Assembly (NCBI RefSeq): GCF_029626235.1
Contig: NZ_JARUBO010000005.1
Coordinates: 4,434,501 to 4,498,500, forward strand
Length of the DNA: 64,000 nucleotides
Direction: 5' to 3'
From: Micromonospora sp. WMMD1120
GTDB lineage: Bacteria; Actinomycetota; Actinomycetes; Mycobacteriales; Micromonosporaceae
Shown: in pieces, positions 38,102 through 48,939 of the stretch
How positions within the stretch are numbered: the first letter of the stretch is position 1
How the letters are laid out: each line of letters begins with the position of its first letter
Position numbers and translations under genes: made by a program
The notes under the pieces: generated by a model
Database searches by the model: none
Told to the model about the DNA's origin: nothing
Seen by the model: the letters and a program-made list of their open reading frames with translations, nothing else

Positions 38102-39004
38102 GTGGCGTCCATTCGTGACCGGGTCAAGCAGCTGGTCCCGACCCAGGTGACCACCCGGGTGAAGGAGTCGCTCGTCGACTACGGTGTGCGCACCAGTGAT
38201 CGCCGGCCGCTGCCGGACTTCCTGATCATCGGCACCAAGCGGGGTGGTACGACCTCGCTGTGGAACTACCTCATCCAGCACCCGCTGGTGCCCCGGCTCT
38301 TCCCGGCGTGGAACACCAAGTCGGCGCACTACTTCGAGGAGCACTGGGGGCGCGGCGAGTCCTGGTACCGCTCGCACTTTCCGACCGAGCGGCAGCGGGA
38401 GGCCCTGGCCCGGCGGCACGGCGGGCCGGTGCGGGTCGGTGAGGCCGCCCCGCTCTACATGTTCCACCCGCTCGCGGCGCAGCGGGTCGCCGCGCTGATG
38501 CCGACGGTGAAGCTGATCGTGCTGCTGCGCGATCCGGTGGAGCGGGCGTACTCGCACTGGAAGGAGCGCCGCACCCACGGCATCGAGCCGTTGGACTTCG
38601 CCGCAGCGCTGGCGGCCGAGCCGGAGCGTACGGCGGGGGAGCGGGAGCGGTTGATCGCCGAGCCGGAGTCGTTCAGCGAGGCGTACGACTGGTACACGTA
38701 CCGGGCGCGGGGGCGCTACCTGGAGCACCTGGAGCCGTGGCTGGAGCGTTTCGCCCGGGAGCAGATCCTCTTCCTGCCCAGCGAGGACCTCTACCGCGAC
38801 GCGCGGGCCACCTACCGGCGCACCCTGGACTTCCTCGGGCTGCCGGCGTACGACCTGCCCGACTTCAAGGTCTACAACGACCGGCGGTCGGCGCCGCTGG
38901 ACCCGGCCGTGCGTGCCGAGCTGACCGACTACTACCGGCCCCACAACGACGCGTTGCGTCAGCGGCTCGGGCTGGACCTCGACTGGGCGGACCGGGCGGC
39001 GTGA
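38102..39004 (+). CDS. Sulfotransferase (PAPS-dependent), exopolysaccharide locus
   Basis: The 300-residue product has both PAPS-binding motifs of the sulfotransferase fold: the 5'-phosphosulfate loop IIGTKRGGTTSLWNYL (about 42-57) and the 3'-phosphate motif LLRDPVERAYSHWKE (141-155, with Arg143 and Ser151). It is of the heparan-sulfate-like, carbohydrate-modifying type rather than the aryl type. It could sulfate the polymer or its lipid-linked unit. The GTG at 38102 is used; an in-frame GTG at 38090, overlapping the flippase stop, is an alternative. The gene overlaps the following kinase-like gene by four bases. Confidence 0.85.
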   Translation: MASIRDRVKQLVPTQVTTRVKESLVDYGVRTSDRRPLPDFLIIGTKRGGTTSLWNYLIQHPLVPRLFPAWNTKSAHYFEEHWGRGESWYRSHFPTERQREALARRHGGPVRVGEAAPLYMFHPLAAQRVAALMPTVKLIVLLRDPVERAYSHWKERRTHGIEPLDFAAALAAEPERTAGERERLIAEPESFSEAYDWYTYRARGRYLEHLEPWLERFAREQILFLPSEDLYRDARATYRRTLDFLGLPAYDLPDFKVYNDRRSAPLDPAVRAELTDYYRPHNDALRQRLGLDLDWADRAA

Positions 39005-40263
39005 CGACAGGGCTGCGCCCGGCCTCCGATCCGCGTTCCCGGGTGGACGGTCTGGGCTGGGTGAGCCGCGCGGTGTTCCCGGACGACCGGGTCGGGCTGA
39101 GCGTGGGCGGGGCGCCGCCGGCCGGACACCGGGCGGTGGCCCGGTACGCGGTGGTGCCGTCGGTGGCGCGGGCCCGGTTCCTGGTGCCGCTGGGCGCGCG
39201 CCGGGCCGGGGCGGCGTCCCTGCTGGCGTACAACGCCCTGCGTCCACCGAAGGTGCGGGCGCTGCGGGCGGTGCTGGGCGGGTTGGCCCGGTTCGGGCGG
39301 CTGGGGCTCGCGCCCTTCCCGACGCTCACCGTGTCGGTGCCCGTGGGCGCGCCGGCCGGGGAGCTGCTGTTGACCGAGCGGCTCTCGGCCGATCTGGGTG
39401 GGGCGCCGCTGCTGGCCGCGTGCGGGGTCCGCCCGCCCGATCCGAACGGCAAGCCCACACTTCAACTGTTCACCGCCGACGGTCGTCCACGCGGTTACGC
39501 GAAGATCGGTTGGAACGGGGCGACCCGCGCCCTGGTCGCGGCGGAGGCGGAGGCGCTGCGCTCACTGCGTACGGTGGGCGGTGTCGCCGACCACCCGACG
39601 CCGCCGAGGCTGCTCACCGAGACGTCGTGGGCCGGGCAGGTGGTGGCGGTGATCGAGCCGTTGCCGCCGGCGGTCCGGGGGGTGCCGGTGGACGACCCGC
39701 CGCGCGTCGCGGCGGTGCTCGCCGTCGCCCGGCGCGGCGGCCCGGCGGGTACGCCCCGACGACTGGCCGACTCGACGTTCCTGCGCCGGTTGGCCGACCA
39801 GGCCGGTCGGGCCGCCTCGGTCGAGCCGGCCGGCGCGCGGGCGGTCGCCGCGGTATCCGCGCTGGTCCGCCGGCATGGCGACACCACCGTGGAGTTCGGT
39901 CACTGGCATGGTGACTGGGTGCCCTGGAACCTGGGTTGGCACGCCGGTCGGTTGGTCGCCTGGGACTGGGAGCACAGCGGGCCGGACGTGCCGGTCGGCT
40001 TCGACCTGGCGCACGACGCGTTCCAGCGCGCCCTGGTGCTGCGCGGGGAGCCGGCCGACGTCGCGGCGGCGGCCGTGGACGTGCACCTGGACCGGCACGG
40101 CGACCGGCTCGGTCTCGACGCGGCGCGGCGTCGCCTGGTGGCCGACGCGTACCTGGTGGAGATGTGGTTGCGGACGTGGCGACTGGCCGACGCGGGGGCG
40201 GGCTGGAACCCGGCGCTGCATCCCGGACTCTTGGACGTCATCGAGAAAAGACATAGCGGTTGA
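39001..40263 (+). CDS. Aminoglycoside-phosphotransferase-like kinase
   Basis: The 420-residue product has an APH-type active site in its C-terminal half: the catalytic loop HGDWVPWN (His303, Asp305, Asn310) and WDWEH with Asp322 for magnesium. An N-terminal portion (1-190) has weaker similarity, with FTADGRPRGYAKIGWNG as a possible nucleotide-binding beta-strand pair and Lys. The context suggests phosphorylation of a sugar or carrier lipid rather than antibiotic resistance. This is inference; the family phosphorylates many small substrates. It closes the overlapping operon, with 214 bases before the next gene. Confidence 0.75.
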   Translation: MTTGLRPASDPRSRVDGLGWVSRAVFPDDRVGLSVGGAPPAGHRAVARYAVVPSVARARFLVPLGARRAGAASLLAYNALRPPKVRALRAVLGGLARFGRLGLAPFPTLTVSVPVGAPAGELLLTERLSADLGGAPLLAACGVRPPDPNGKPTLQLFTADGRPRGYAKIGWNGATRALVAAEAEALRSLRTVGGVADHPTPPRLLTETSWAGQVVAVIEPLPPAVRGVPVDDPPRVAAVLAVARRGGPAGTPRRLADSTFLRRLADQAGRAASVEPAGARAVAAVSALVRRHGDTTVEFGHWHGDWVPWNLGWHAGRLVAWDWEHSGPDVPVGFDLAHDAFQRALVLRGEPADVAAAAVDVHLDRHGDRLGLDAARRRLVADAYLVEMWLRTWRLADAGAGWNPALHPGLLDVIEKRHSG

Positions 40264-40477
40264 TCCGGAGGAATCTCGGCGTCGGGGGCGCGCCGTAGAG
40301 TGACGACAAAATAGCAGGTGGTGACGACGATCGATGGGCCTGGGCCGATCGGCGCGCCGGATCGTCCGGTGTGGAGATCGTCGGCTCGTCCGGTCGCGCT
40401 ATTCAGCGGCCGGTGAACGTGTGATCTGCTTCTGCCTGGCATGGACGGAAACTCCAAGCGAACTTGTGGGGAGTCGC

Positions 40478-40957
40478 GTGGACACGAAGAACGACGACGG
40501 TGCGGCCCCGGTGCTGCTGCTGGTCGGCTCCAGCGGCGGCCACCTGGCCCAACTCCTGGCCCTGCGGCCCTGGTACGAACAGTGGCGACGTTGCTGGGTC
40601 ACCTTCGACACCCCGGAGGCGGTGTCCCTGCTGGACGGTGAGGACCTGGTGCCGGCGCACCACCCGACCACCCGCAACGTGCCGAACCTGCTGCGCAACG
40701 CGCTGCTGGCCTGGCGGGTGCTGCGGGCGCGGCGGGTCGCCGCGGTGGTCACCACCGGCGCCGGCGTGGCCGTTCCGTTCGTGGTGCTGGCCCGGCTGCG
40801 GCGCATCCCGACCGTCTACATCGAGGTGTACGACCGGATCGACACCCCGACGTTGACCGCCCGGCTCTGTCGGCCGTTCCTCTCCGCGATGCTCGTGCAG
40901 TGGGACGAGCAGCGCCGGCAGTACCCCGAGGCGACAGTCGTCGGGACGCTGCTGTGA
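40478..40957 (+). CDS. Alg14/PssD-like glycosyltransferase subunit
   Basis: The 159-residue product starts with VLLLVGSSGGHLAQLLALRPWY, the SSGGH signature of Alg14/PssD/CpsF membrane-recruiting subunits, and continues with TTGAGVAVPFVVLARLRRIPTVYIEVYDR. These proteins bring the catalytic Alg13/PssE partner to the lipid-linked acceptor. The GTG at 40478 with GGGGAG upstream is the most likely start; the frame is open a further 48 codons upstream. The stop overlaps the partner gene (GTGA). Confidence 0.85.
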   Translation: MDTKNDDGAAPVLLLVGSSGGHLAQLLALRPWYEQWRRCWVTFDTPEAVSLLDGEDLVPAHHPTTRNVPNLLRNALLAWRVLRARRVAAVVTTGAGVAVPFVVLARLRRIPTVYIEVYDRIDTPTLTARLCRPFLSAMLVQWDEQRRQYPEATVVGTLL

Positions 40958-41622
40958 GCGGGGAGACGGGCACCGCCCGGCGTTCCCAGCCCTGGCCGGC
41001 CACCGGGGCGGGCCGCCTGCCCCGTCAGCGCGACAGCTCGGCGGTCGCCCAGCTCCGGGTGCTGGTCGCGGTCGGCACCGACAAGCACCGGTTCGACCGG
41101 CTCGTGGACTGGTTGGCGCAGTGGCACGCGCAGGCCACCGAACCGGTCGGGCTGACCCTGCAGCACGGGCACACGGCCGCGCCCGCGCTGCCCGGCGCGG
41201 TGCCGTTCCTCGGCCACGACGCGTTGCAGCAGGCGATGGCCGAGGCGGACCTGGTGGTCTGCCACGGTGGCCCGGCGACCATCCTGGAGGCCCGCCGGCA
41301 CGGCCACCTGCCCATCGTGGTGCCCCGCGACCCGACCCGTGGGGAGCACGTCGACGATCACCAGCTCCTCTTCGCCCGCCGGCTCGGCGCCGCCGGGCTG
41401 GTGGTGCTCTGCGAGACCCGGGAGGCGCTCTACGACGCCCTGGCCGCCGGGTCGGCCGACCCGTCCCGGTACGCGGTGGCCGCCGACCCGCAGGCGCACG
41501 AGGCCCGACGGGCGGCGGTGGCCCGGGTCGGGCAGATCGTCGACGACCTGGTGGCCCGCTCCACCCCGCGCCCACGCCGGTGGCGGGCCTGGTCCCGCTC
41601 CGGAGCGAAGGAGACCCGATGA
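40954..41622 (+). CDS. Alg13/PssE-like catalytic glycosyltransferase subunit (GT28 C-terminal type)
   Basis: The 222-residue product has the donor-binding half of a GT28 fold: VLVAVGTDKHRFDRLVDWL, LQHGHTA, ADLVVCHGGPATILEARRHGHLPIVVPRDPTRGEHVDDHQ. The HGG...E pattern binds the UDP-sugar. With the Alg14-like neighbour it forms a two-piece glycosyltransferase, which should add the second sugar to a lipid-linked primer. A basic, 30-residue N-terminal extension precedes the core. It is coupled to the GT2 gene by an ATGA overlap. Confidence 0.87.
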   Translation: MSGETGTARRSQPWPATGAGRLPRQRDSSAVAQLRVLVAVGTDKHRFDRLVDWLAQWHAQATEPVGLTLQHGHTAAPALPGAVPFLGHDALQQAMAEADLVVCHGGPATILEARRHGHLPIVVPRDPTRGEHVDDHQLLFARRLGAAGLVVLCETREALYDALAAGSADPSRYAVAADPQAHEARRAAVARVGQIVDDLVARSTPRPRRWRAWSRSGAKETR

Positions 41623-42542
41623 CCCCGCAGCCGAGCGTCAGCGTCGTGGTGCCCACCCGGGACCGCCCCGAGCTGCTGCGGTCCGCGGTCCGCGCGATCC
41701 TGGCGCAGGAGTACCCGGGCCCGATCGAGGCGGTGGTGGTGTTCGACCAGTCCACCCCCGACGAGTCGCTGACCGAGTTGGGCGGCGGCCCGACCCGTAC
41801 GGTGCGGGTGATCCGCAACGGGCGGACACCGGGGCTGGCCGGCGCGCGCAACAGCGGCACCGTCGCGGCCACGGGTGAGCTCGTCGCGTTCTGCGACGAC
41901 GACGACGAGTGGCTGCCCGGCAAGCTGGCCGCCCAGGTCGACGCGCTGGCCGCCGAGCCCTCGGCCGAGTTCGTCTGCTGCGGCATCCGGGTGAGCTACG
42001 ACGGGCACACCGTCGACCGGGTGCTGGAGAAGGACCGGATCACCCTGGACGACCTGCTGCGCGACCGGATGACCGAGCTGCACCCGTCGACATTCCTGAT
42101 CCGCGCGAGCGCTTTGCGGGACGGGTTCGGGCTGGTCGACGAGGAGATCCCGGGCAGCTACGCGGAGGACTACGAGTTCCTGCTCCGGGCCGCCCGCAGC
42201 GCGCCGCTGATCAACCTGCGGACGCCGTCGGTGCTGGTGCGCTGGCACAAGCGGTCGTACTTCGCGCAGCGCTGGGACACCATCTCCGAGGCGTTGCAGT
42301 GGCTGCTGCGACGCTATCCGGAGTTCGCCGGCCAACCGGCGGGCGAGGCTCGGGTGGCCGGGCAGATCGCTTTCGCCCGCGCCGCCTCCGGCGACCGTCG
42401 GGGCGCGGTGCGCTGGGCCCGCCGTACGCTGCGGAGCAACCCCCGCGAGCCGCGCGCCTACCTCGCGCTCGCCGTCGCCGGCCGGGTGGTCCGGGCCGAC
42501 GCGGTGCTGCGCACCCTGCACAAGCGGGGTCGGGGAATCTGA
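41619..42542 (+). CDS. Glycosyltransferase family 2
   Basis: The 307-residue product has a GT-A fold: VSVVVPTRDRPELLRSAVRAIL at the N-terminus, the DxD-like FCDDDDEWLPGK (about 89-100), and a later EDYEFLLRAA that provides the catalytic acid. It should transfer a sugar to a lipid-linked acceptor at the cytoplasmic side. The donor cannot be predicted. It is the last gene of the exopolysaccharide block, 105 bases before aroC. Confidence 0.87.
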   Translation: MTPQPSVSVVVPTRDRPELLRSAVRAILAQEYPGPIEAVVVFDQSTPDESLTELGGGPTRTVRVIRNGRTPGLAGARNSGTVAATGELVAFCDDDDEWLPGKLAAQVDALAAEPSAEFVCCGIRVSYDGHTVDRVLEKDRITLDDLLRDRMTELHPSTFLIRASALRDGFGLVDEEIPGSYAEDYEFLLRAARSAPLINLRTPSVLVRWHKRSYFAQRWDTISEALQWLLRRYPEFAGQPAGEARVAGQIAFARAASGDRRGAVRWARRTLRSNPREPRAYLALAVAGRVVRADAVLRTLHKRGRGI

Positions 42543-42647
42543 CCGGCGGTCGCCGCCGCCGGCCGGTGTCCGGACGGCGGCGTCCGCTGGGCGGGACGCG
42601 GCGGGCAGTGTGTCGGGTCGATGGCGGGCCGTGACAGACTGTCCGCT

Positions 42648-43826
42648 GTGTTGCGTTGGTTGACTGCAGGTGAATCGCACGGCCCCGCCCTCGTCGCGAT
42701 GCTGGAGGGGGTGCCGGCCGGCATCGAGGTGACCACCACCGAGATCGCCGACGAGCTGGCCCGTCGCCGGCTGGGCTACGGTCGCGGCGCCCGGATGTCG
42801 TTCGAGCGGGACGAGGTCGAGCTGCTGGGCGGGCTGCGGCACGGCGTCACCCTGGGCAGCCCGGTGGCGATCCGGGTGGGCAACTCCGAGTGGCCCAAGT
42901 GGCAGACCGTCATGGCCGCCGACCCGGTGGACGCCGACGAGCTGGCCCGGCAGGCCCGCAACGCCCCGCTGACCCGCCCCCGGCCGGGCCACGCCGACCT
43001 GGCCGGCATGCAGAAGTACGGCCACACCGACGCCCGGCCGATCCTGGAGCGCGCCAGCGCCCGGGAGACCGCCGCCCGCGTCGCCGTCGGCACCGTCGCC
43101 AAGGCGCTGATCCGGCAGGCGCTCGGCGTCGAGATCGTCTCGCACGTCATCGAGCTGGGTCCGGTGGCGGCCAAGCCCGGGCTGCGCCCGACCCCGTCCG
43201 ACGCCGCCCGCATCGACGCCGACCCGCTGCGCTGCCTCGACCCGGAGGCCAGCGCCCTGATGGTCGCCGAGGTCGACGCCGCGAAGAAGGCCGCCGACAC
43301 CCTGGGCGGCGTGGTCGAGGTGCTGGCGTACGGGGTGCCGCCCGGCCTGGGCAGCCACGTGCAGTGGGACCGCAAGCTCGACGCCCGGCTGGCCACCGCC
43401 CTGATGTCCATCCAGGCGATCAAGGGGGTGGAGATCGGCGACGGCTGGCAGCAGGCCCGCTCCCGTGGCTCCGAGGCGCACGACGAGATCATCCCGTCGG
43501 CCACCGGCGTCCGGCGGGTCACCGACCGGGCCGGCGGGCTGGAGGGTGGCATCACCACCGGCGAGCCGCTGCGGGTGCGCGCCGCGATGAAGCCGATCTC
43601 TTCGCTGAACCGGGCCCTCTCCACTGTGGACGTGGCCACCGGCGAGCCGGCCACCGCGATCAACCAGCGCTCCGACGTCTGCGCGGTGCCCGCCGCGGCG
43701 GTGGTCGCCGAGGCGATGGTGGCGCTGGTGCTCGCCGAGGCGGCCACCGAGAAGTTCGGCGGCGACTCGGTCGCCGAGATCCGCCGCAACCTGGCCGGCT
43801 ACCTCGACGCGCTGGTCATTCGCTGA
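42648..43826 (+). CDS. aroC: Chorismate synthase
   Basis: It converts 5-enolpyruvylshikimate-3-phosphate to chorismate, using reduced FMN. The 392-residue product has the family motifs [16 protein letters not shown] at the N-terminus, [35 protein letters not shown], and the C-terminal [17 protein letters not shown]. The start is the GTG at 42648; an ATG nine codons upstream is in frame, but the family normally begins at [12 protein letters not shown]. It overlaps aroK by one base. Confidence 0.95.
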   Translation: MLRWLTAGESHGPALVAMLEGVPAGIEVTTTEIADELARRRLGYGRGARMSFERDEVELLGGLRHGVTLGSPVAIRVGNSEWPKWQTVMAADPVDADELARQARNAPLTRPRPGHADLAGMQKYGHTDARPILERASARETAARVAVGTVAKALIRQALGVEIVSHVIELGPVAAKPGLRPTPSDAARIDADPLRCLDPEASALMVAEVDAAKKAADTLGGVVEVLAYGVPPGLGSHVQWDRKLDARLATALMSIQAIKGVEIGDGWQQARSRGSEAHDEIIPSATGVRRVTDRAGGLEGGITTGEPLRVRAAMKPISSLNRALSTVDVATGEPATAINQRSDVCAVPAAAVVAEAMVALVLAEAATEKFGGDSVAEIRRNLAGYLDALVIR

Positions 43827-44329
43827 TGGCGCCGGTCGTCGTGTTGGTCGGCGCGCCGGGCTGCGGCAAGACCACCGTCGGACGGGCCCTCGCCACCGCC
43901 CTCGGGGTGGAGTTCCGCGACACCGACATCGACATCGAGCAGATGGCCGGCAAGCCGATCCCGGAGATCTTCATCGACGAGGGCGAGGCGCACTTCCGTA
44001 CCCTGGAGCGGGCTGCGGTGGCGGCGGCGCTGGCGGGCGGCAGCGGCGTGCTCGCCCTCGGCGGCGGCGCGGTGCTGGCCGAGGAGACGCGGGCCGCGCT
44101 CGTCGGGCACCGCGTGGTGCACCTCTCGGTCGAGCTGCCCGACGCGGTGAAGCGGGTCGGGCTCGGCGCCGGCCGGCCGCTGCTGGCGATCAACCCGAGG
44201 GCCACCCTCAAACACCTGCTGGACCAGCGCCGCCCCCTCTACGCGGAGGTGGCCACCGAGACGGTGGTCACCGACGGCCGCACCCCCGCAGAGGTCGTCG
44301 ACGAGATCACCGCCCTCCTCCCGCGCTGA
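43826..44329 (+). CDS. aroK: Shikimate kinase
   Basis: A 167-residue P-loop kinase that makes shikimate-3-phosphate. It has Walker [16 protein letters not shown], the shikimate-binding [30 protein letters not shown], the GGGAV motif, and the lid Arg in GAGRPLL. The start ATG overlaps the aroC stop. In related genomes aroB follows at once; here a hairpin, a hydrolase and a broken regulator lie between. Confidence 0.95.
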   Translation: MAPVVVLVGAPGCGKTTVGRALATALGVEFRDTDIDIEQMAGKPIPEIFIDEGEAHFRTLERAAVAAALAGGSGVLALGGGAVLAEETRAALVGHRVVHLSVELPDAVKRVGLGAGRPLLAINPRATLKHLLDQRRPLYAEVATETVVTDGRTPAEVVDEITALLPR

Positions 44330-44347
44330 CCCGCACCCACCCTTCCG

Positions 44348-44421
44348 CGCGATCTTGTAGTTTCTGCCCCGACACAACGGGGCATGTGCCGCATTACGGC
44401 AACCGGAACTGCAAGATCGCG
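44348..44421. repeat. Intergenic hairpin element 3 with nested stems
   Basis: Outer 17-base arms (44348-44364, cgcgatcttgtagtttc, and 44405-44421) match at 15 positions. Inside lie two smaller stems: tgcccc/ggggca (44365-44370/44379-44384) and gccg/cggc. It fills the gap between the convergent aroK and hydrolase genes and can terminate both. It shares the terminal GATC and an AGTT core with elements 1 and 2, though the match is weak. Confidence 0.65.
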
Positions 44422-44425
44422 GGTG

Positions 44426-45154
44426 TCAGGCTCGGGCGACCAGGTCGAGGACGTCGGCCAGCGCCTTCGGCTCGCTGAGCATCGGCCAGTGGCCGGTGGG
44501 CAACTCGTGCAACGGGCCGTCGGCCAGGCCGGTGAAGAACGGGTGCCGCTGGGCGATCATGTCGCGGACCACGGTGAGCGGGAAGGTGCTGGCCACCAGG
44601 GCGGTGGGCACCGGCCGGCCGCCGGCGCGTCGTACCGGATCGGTGGCGGTGCGCAGCGGCTGGGGCGTGCCGCGGGACCGCAGCAGCGCCAGCGTCGGCT
44701 CGTCCAGCCCGGCCAGGTTCGTCGGGTCGGCCGCCGGATCCCAGGCCGGCGGTGGCAGCAGGTGCCCGTCGCCGATCACGGCGCGCAGCCGCTGCTGTTC
44801 CTCGGGCGGCAGCGTGTCGAACTGCGCGGTGCCGTCCGGCAACGGCCCGCTCTCCACGTAGATGACCCGGGCGATCCGGTCCGGGACCCGGTCCGCCGCC
44901 TGGGCGACCGGCAGGCCGCCGCCGGAGTGACCCACCAGCAGGACGTCGCGGAGGTCCTCGACCTCGATCAGCCGCACGATGTCGGTGGTGTGGGTCTCCA
45001 GGCTCACCTGCGGCCCGGCCAGGTGGTCGCGCTCGGCCAGCCCGGTCAGCGTCATCGGGTACACCTCGTGGCCCTGCCCGCGCAGGGTGGCGGTCACGTC
45101 CCGCCACGCCCAGGCGCCCAGCCAGAAGCCCGGTACCAGCACGAAAGTCGCCAT
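44426..45154 (-). CDS. Alpha/beta hydrolase
   Basis: The 242-residue product has the nucleophile elbow VGHSGGG (Ser77), an N-terminal LVPGFWLGAWAWRDV with the oxyanion region, and a C-terminal TGHWPML with the catalytic His. It resembles the plant esterase (salicylate/pheophorbide) and EstA-like group of hydrolases. The substrate is unknown. The ATG at 45154 has GGAG six bases upstream on the minus strand. It is divergent from the WYL regulator with 79 bases between starts, so that regulator likely controlled it. Confidence 0.85.
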   Translation of the reverse strand: MATFVLVPGFWLGAWAWRDVTATLRGQGHEVYPMTLTGLAERDHLAGPQVSLETHTTDIVRLIEVEDLRDVLLVGHSGGGLPVAQAADRVPDRIARVIYVESGPLPDGTAQFDTLPPEEQQRLRAVIGDGHLLPPPAWDPAADPTNLAGLDEPTLALLRSRGTPQPLRTATDPVRRAGGRPVPTALVASTFPLTVVRDMIAQRHPFFTGLADGPLHELPTGHWPMLSEPKALADVLDLVARA

Positions 45155-45233
45155 CGATCGCTCCTTCACTCGGTTCTGGACCGACCGTACGATCGAATCC
45201 GGGCAGTTTCCGCCCGGTTTGAAGGAGTGGCCC

Positions 45234-47317
<2,084 letters not shown>

Positions 47318-47318
<1 letters not shown>

Positions 47319-47743
47319 TGCGGGTCTACGTCCTGAACGGGCCGAACCTGGGCCGGCTGGGCACCCGGGAGCCCGAGGTGTACGGCGCGACCACCTACGC
47401 CGATCTGGTGGCGCTCTGCGAGGCCACGGGGCGGGAGCTGGGGCTGGAGGTGACGGTCCGGCAGACCGACGCCGAGCACGAGCTGCTGGGGTGGTTGCAC
47501 GCGGCGGCGGACGAGGGCGCGGCGGTGGTGCTCAACCCGGCCGCCTGGTCGCACTACTCGTACGCGGTGCGCGACGCCTGCGCCATGCTGCGCGGGCCGC
47601 TGGTCGAGGTGCACCTGTCCAACATCCACGCCCGCGAGGAGTTCCGGCACCACTCGGTGGTGTCGGCGGTGGCGACCGGGGTGATCTGCGGCCTCGGCAT
47701 CGACGGCTACCGTCTCGCCCTGCACCATCTGGCCACCCGCTGA
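47318..47743 (+). CDS. aroQ: 3-dehydroquinate dehydratase, type II
   Basis: It dehydrates 3-dehydroquinate to 3-dehydroshikimate. The 141-residue product has the type II motifs [18 protein letters not shown] with the catalytic Tyr, [16 protein letters not shown], and [17 protein letters not shown] with the catalytic His. The length is normal for the dodecameric type II enzyme. It is coupled to aroB (TGATG overlap), and a terminator hairpin starts two bases after its stop. Confidence 0.95.
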
Positions 47744-47744
47744 G

Positions 47745-47769
47745 GGCCCGCCCCGAGCGGGGGCGGGCC
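47745..47769 (+). terminator. Terminator between aroQ and efp
   Basis: A perfect ten-base stem (ggcccgcccc with ggggcgggcc) and a five-base loop follow aroQ at once. TAGACT (47786-47791), downstream, is a possible -10 box for efp. Confidence 0.7.
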
Positions 47770-47829
47770 GATTCGACGCAGCTTGTAGACTTGCCAGGTC
47801 TGTCCGCCAATTGATGATCAAGGCAGGAA

Positions 47830-48387
47830 ATGGCCTCCACCAACGACCTCAAAAACGGCCTGGTACTCAACCTGGACGGCGAGCTCTGGTCCGTCGTCGA
47901 GTTCCAGCACGTCAAGCCCGGTAAGGGTGGCGCCTTCGTGCGCACCACGCTGAAGAACGTGCTGTCCGGGAAGGTGGTCGACAAGACCTTCAACGCGGGC
48001 ACCAAGGTCGAGACCGCGACCGTGGACAAGCGCACCATGCAATACCTCTACGCCGACGGTGAAGATTTCGTCTTCATGGATCTGGAGACCTTCGACCAGA
48101 TCACCGTCTCCGGCGGCACCGTCGGCGAGGCGGCCAACTACCTGCTGCCCGAGGCGGAGGCGACCGTCGCCCAGCACGAGGGTGTGCCGCTCTACATCGA
48201 GCTGCCCACCAGCGTCGTGCTGGAGGTCACCTACACCGAGCCGGGCCTGCAGGGCGACCGTTCGACCGGCGGCACCAAGCCGGCGACCGTGGAGACCGGC
48301 GCCACAGTGCCGGTGCCGCTGTTCATCACCACCGGCGAGAAGATCAAGGTCGACACCCGCGACGGCCGTTACCTCGGCCGCGCCTGA
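47830..48387 (+). CDS. efp: Translation elongation factor P
   Basis: EF-P relieves ribosome stalling at consecutive prolines. The 185-residue product has the KOW-like N-terminal domain, with the modification-loop [12 protein letters not shown] (Lys at the tip), and two OB domains ending in [15 protein letters not shown]. The loop has a Lys, and the surrounding PGKGG is standard. It overlaps nusB by one base (TGATG). The many polyproline proteins encoded nearby would need this factor. Confidence 0.96.
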   Translation: MASTNDLKNGLVLNLDGELWSVVEFQHVKPGKGGAFVRTTLKNVLSGKVVDKTFNAGTKVETATVDKRTMQYLYADGEDFVFMDLETFDQITVSGGTVGEAANYLLPEAEATVAQHEGVPLYIELPTSVVLEVTYTEPGLQGDRSTGGTKPATVETGATVPVPLFITTGEKIKVDTRDGRYLGRA

Positions 48388-48821
48388 TGGCTGAGGGCGC
48401 CAAGCAGCAGATGCCGGCGCGCCGCAAGGCGCGCAAGCGGGCGCTGGATGTCCTCTACGAGGCCGACCTGCGCGACAGGCCCCCGGTGGAGGTGCTCGCC
48501 GGCTACGTGCAGCGGATCGAGCAACCCCGACCGGAGCACCTGGGTTACGCGGTGAGCCTGGTCGAGGGTGTCGCCGAGCAGCTCGACCGGATCGACGAGC
48601 TGATCGCCAGCTACGCCGAGGGGTGGACCCTGGAGCGGATGCCGGTCGTGGACCGCAACCTGGCCCGGATCGCCGTCTACGAGCTGCTCTACGTGGACGA
48701 GATCGACGACGCGGTGGCGATCAGCGAGGCCGTGGAGCTGGCCCGGCAGATGTCGACAGACGACTCGCCGCGCTTCCTCAACGGGGTCCTCGGCCGGATC
48801 GCCGAGTACGCCACCCGCTGA
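48387..48821 (+). CDS. nusB: Transcription antitermination protein NusB
   Basis: NusB binds boxA RNA with NusE and helps rRNA antitermination. The 144-residue product is all helical, with ARKRALDVLYEADLRDR near the N-terminus and LARIAVYELLYVDEIDDAVAISEAVELARQMSTDDSPRFLNGVLGRI at the C-terminus, which are the family hallmarks. It is coupled to efp. Confidence 0.93.
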   Translation: MAEGAKQQMPARRKARKRALDVLYEADLRDRPPVEVLAGYVQRIEQPRPEHLGYAVSLVEGVAEQLDRIDELIASYAEGWTLERMPVVDRNLARIAVYELLYVDEIDDAVAISEAVELARQMSTDDSPRFLNGVLGRIAEYATR

Positions 48822-48890
48822 CGCGTCCGCTGCGCCGCCGGACGCCGCACCGCGTCCGCGACGCCGCACCGCGTCCGAGGCCGCACAGCG

Positions 48891-48924
48891 CGAAGGGCCC
48901 GTGCCGTCCGGCACGGGCCCTTCG
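48891..48924. terminator. Bidirectional terminator between nusB and bldD
   Basis: A perfect 15-base stem (cgaagggcccgtgcc) with a four-base loop lies between the convergent nusB and bldD genes. It is the strongest hairpin of this type in the window. Confidence 0.85.
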
Positions 48925-48939
48925 CGGTGCTGCGACAGC

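Noticed and set aside
39001..40263. Aminoglycoside resistance gene
   Set aside because: The APH-type site is real, but the context is polysaccharide assembly and no resistance-specific residues can be claimed.
44384..45233. Upstream extension of the WYL frame from 44384
   Set aside because: It runs antisense through the hydrolase; the true 5' part is the helix-turn-helix in another frame from 45234.
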